A stretch of 64,000 nucleotides of DNA. Source: MED-G105 sp039814575 (GTDB lineage Bacteria > Pseudomonadota > Alphaproteobacteria > Caulobacterales > Parvularculaceae). The notes beneath the pieces are model-generated. The model was not told the DNA's origin. It did no database searches and worked only from the letters and a program-made list of their open reading frames with translations. A program made the translations under genes and the position numbers. Below, piece by piece: positions 62,153 to 64,000 of this stretch (the first letter of the stretch is position 1; every line of letters starts with the position of its first letter). The stretch is from NCBI GenBank assembly GCA_039814575.1, contig JBCCAY010000011.1:1-64000 (forward strand). The letters run 5' to 3'.

Positions 62153-64000
62153 TCACGCCGCTTTGCGCTTCCGGCGGACGGCCCTTTTCTTCGTGGTCTT
62201 TTTCGTTTTCGCAGTGCTTGCCGGCGCGACCGTGCCGGCGCGGGCCAAGATCGGACGCAGAAACGCGCCGGTGTAAGTGCCGTCGGTTTCCGCAACCTCT
62301 TCCGGCGTGCCGGCCGCTACGATCTGGCCGCCGCCGTCGCCGCCCTCCGGGCCGAGGTCGATGATCCAATCGGCTTGTTTGATGACGTCGAGATTATGTT
62401 CGATGATCACCACCGTATTGCCGCCGTCAGTGAGTTCTTGAATAACTTCCATCAGCTTACGGACATCTTCAAAGTGCAGGCCCGTCGTCGGTTCGTCGAG
62501 AATATAAAGCGTGCGACCCGTCGCGCGTTTCGACAGTTCCTTAGCGAGTTTCACCCTTTGCGCTTCGCCGCCGGACAATGTCGTCGCTTGCTGGCCGATT
62601 TTGACGTAGGACAAGCCGACCCGGTCGAGCGTCGCGAGTTTGTCGCGGATGTTCGGCACGGCTTTGAAAAACTCAACGCCTTCTTCGACCGTCATATCGA
62701 GAACGTCGGCGATCGATTTGTCCTTGAACGTCACTTCCAGCGTTTCGCGGTTATAGCGTTTGCCCTTGCAGACGTCGCAGGTGACATAAACGTCGGGCAG
62801 GAAGTGCATCTCGATTTTGATGACGCCGTCGCCCTGGCACGCTTCGCAACGCCCGCCTTTGACATTGAACGAGAACCGCCCCGGCGCGTAACCGCGGGCT
62901 TTCGCTTCCGGCAGCCCGGCGAACCAATCGCGGATTGGCGTAAAAGCGCCGGTATAGGTCGCCGGGTTAGAGCGTGGCGTACGGCCGATCGGCGATTGGT
63001 CGATGTCGATGACCTTGTCGAAATGTTCAAGGCCGTCGATCTTTTTGTGCGCGCCAGGCGCATCCTTCGAATTATAGAGTTTGCGCGCCGCCGCTTTGTA
63101 GAGCGTTTCGATGACAAGCGTTGACTTGCCGCCGCCGGAAACGCCGGTGACGCAGGTCATGAGCCCGACGGGAATTTCCGTTTTGACGTTCTGCAAATTG
63201 TTTTCGCTGGCGCCGGTAATGCGCACGACGGATTTCTTATCGAAGACCCGGCGTTCTTCCGGCACCGGCACTTCCCTGCGGCCGGCGAGATAGTCGCCGG
63301 TGAGCGAGGTCTTCGACGCCGTGATGTCTTTAACGGCGCCATGGGCGACGATCTTGCCGCCATGAACGCCGGCGCCCGGACCAATATCGACGACATAGTC
63401 CGCGCTGCGAATGGCGTCTTCATCGTGTTCGACGACAAGCACGGAATTCCCCAGATCGCGAAGATGTTTCAGCGTTTCTAGCAGACGTTCATTGTCCCGT
63501 TGGTGGAGGCCGATCGATGGTTCGTCCAGGACATAAAGAACGCCTGTGAGGCCCGAGCCAATTTGCGAGGCGAGGCGAATGCGTTGGCTCTCGCCGCCCG
63601 AGAGCGTGCCGGATGATCGCGATAGCGTCAGATAATCAAGGCCCACATTGTTAAGGAAGGCTAAACGCTCGCGGATTTCTTTTAAAACGCGCGCTGCGAT
63701 CGTTGTCTCTTTTTTGGTGAGAGTCTTTTCGATGCCGTCAAACCATTCGCCGGCGGCTTTGATGGATTTTTCCGTCGCTTCGGAGATGTTGAGCCCGCCG
63801 ATCTTAACTGCGAGCGCTTCGGGTTTGAGGCGGTGGCCGCCGCAGGTCTCGCATGGCGCGATCGTTTGGAAGCGGCTTAATTCTTCACGCACCCAATTGG
63901 AGTCGGTTTCGCGAAAACGCCGTTCAAGATTGGGGATGACGCCTTCGAAGGGCTTCACGGTTTCATATTTGCGCGCGCCGTCTTTGTAGATGAAAGAAAT
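62153..64000 (-). CDS. uvrA: UvrABC excinuclease subunit A (C-terminal part, gene runs off the window)
   Basis: At least 616 residues of UvrA, the damage sensor of nucleotide excision repair, a DNA-binding dimer with two ABC ATPase domains. The frame continues beyond base 64000, so the first third is missing only from this window; usual length is about 940-970. Visible parts are a zinc module CETCGGHRLKPEAL, the ABC signature LSGGESQRIRLASQ with Walker B VLYVLDEPSIGL, then VTGVSGGGKSTLVIETL as the second Walker A, a second zinc finger CEACQGDGVIKIEM with CDVCKG, LSGGEAQRVKLAKEL and LYILDEPTTGLH. The final 35 residues are rich in Lys/Arg, a basic tail. The GTG at 63958 is an internal valine, not the start. 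Confidence 0.96.
   Translation of the reverse strand: MSFIYKDGARKYETVKPFEGVIPNLERRFRETDSNWVREELSRFQTIAPCETCGGHRLKPEALAVKIGGLNISEATEKSIKAAGEWFDGIEKTLTKKETTIAARVLKEIRERLAFLNNVGLDYLTLSRSSGTLSGGESQRIRLASQIGSGLTGVLYVLDEPSIGLHQRDNERLLETLKHLRDLGNSVLVVEHDEDAIRSADYVVDIGPGAGVHGGKIVAHGAVKDITASKTSLTGDYLAGRREVPVPEERRVFDKKSVVRITGASENNLQNVKTEIPVGLMTCVTGVSGGGKSTLVIETLYKAAARKLYNSKDAPGAHKKIDGLEHFDKVIDIDQSPIGRTPRSNPATYTGAFTPIRDWFAGLPEAKARGYAPGRFSFNVKGGRCEACQGDGVIKIEMHFLPDVYVTCDVCKGKRYNRETLEVTFKDKSIADVLDMTVEEGVEFFKAVPNIRDKLATLDRVGLSYVKIGQQATTLSGGEAQRVKLAKELSKRATGRTLYILDEPTTGLHFEDVRKLMEVIQELTDGGNTVVIIEHNLDVIKQADWIIDLGPEGGDGGGQIVAAGTPEEVAETDGTYTGAFLRPILARAGTVAPASTAKTKKTTKKRAVRRKRKAA

Noticed and set aside
1..64000. 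CRISPR arrays, prophage or defence genes
   Set aside because: No regularly spaced repeats, cas, phage structural, restriction or toxin-antitoxin genes were seen on either strand.

Overview
The window is chromosomal DNA of an alphaproteobacterium, probably near the Caulobacterales/Parvularculales. The markers are a PopZ-type polar organiser next to valS, a stand-alone HdaA, the order protein-isoaspartate methyltransferase - tolC - popZ - valS, a short type of MetG whose signature loop reads KFSTS, and a NodT-type outer-membrane lipoprotein. Taxonomy is inferred from gene content and order, not from a search. From about 10.4 kb onward the sequence is ordinary, dense and GC-rich.

Region 1 (1-10.3 kb) is different. 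It is looser and less GC-rich (line 3001-3060 is 30/60 G+C by hand count, line 30481-30540 is 44/60) and holds a damaged catabolic cluster. It contains a CocE-type hydrolase that has lost its N-terminal half next to a possible insertion-sequence end, a sarcosine/dimethylglycine-dehydrogenase-like flavoprotein, two class III aminotransferases (the first resembling beta-phenylalanine aminotransferase), two SDR dehydrogenases, a LigI/lactonase-type amidohydrolase, and a sugar-acid dehydratase (IlvD/Edd family) reduced to its two ends by an internal deletion.

Region 2 (10.4-14.1 kb) has an XRE-cupin regulator divergent from a sodium:solute symporter and an exported P1-family (DmpA/BapA) aminopeptidase. 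A cluster of three GACGATGAA sites lies between them. Together with the beta-aminotransferase this suggests uptake and breakdown of unusual peptides or beta-amino acids.

Region 3 (14.4-24.6 kb) carries a complete tripartite RND efflux operon on the minus strand (outer-membrane lipoprotein, adaptor, pump), then tRNA-Cys, a protein-isoaspartate methyltransferase homologue, tolC and popZ. Region 4 (24.8-38.6 kb) runs valS - trhO - GST - glycosyltransferase, FkbM methyltransferase, a multi-span membrane protein with a DCC thiol-disulfide protein, a quinone oxidoreductase, a small lipoprotein, an MFS transporter, a small membrane protein and metG.

Region 5 (38.6-54.6 kb) has an MMPL/SSD-type RND exporter, an SDR, a PHA-granule-family protein, purM-purN, a DUF2066 protein, hdaA, ppk1-ppx, rnd and aspS: purine synthesis, replication control, polyphosphate turnover, RNA processing and translation. 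Region 6 (54.8-64 kb) has an orphan hybrid histidine kinase, an MFS transporter, a saccharopine-dehydrogenase-like reductase, a secreted beta-helix protein with a companion lipoprotein, and the C-terminal two thirds of uvrA running off the window end.

I saw no CRISPR array, prophage, toxin system or rRNA. The best candidates for something new are the beta-amino-acid/peptide locus with its GACGATGAA operator-like cluster, the calcium-loop insertion in the outer-membrane efflux protein, and the decaying catabolic region with its two broken genes.
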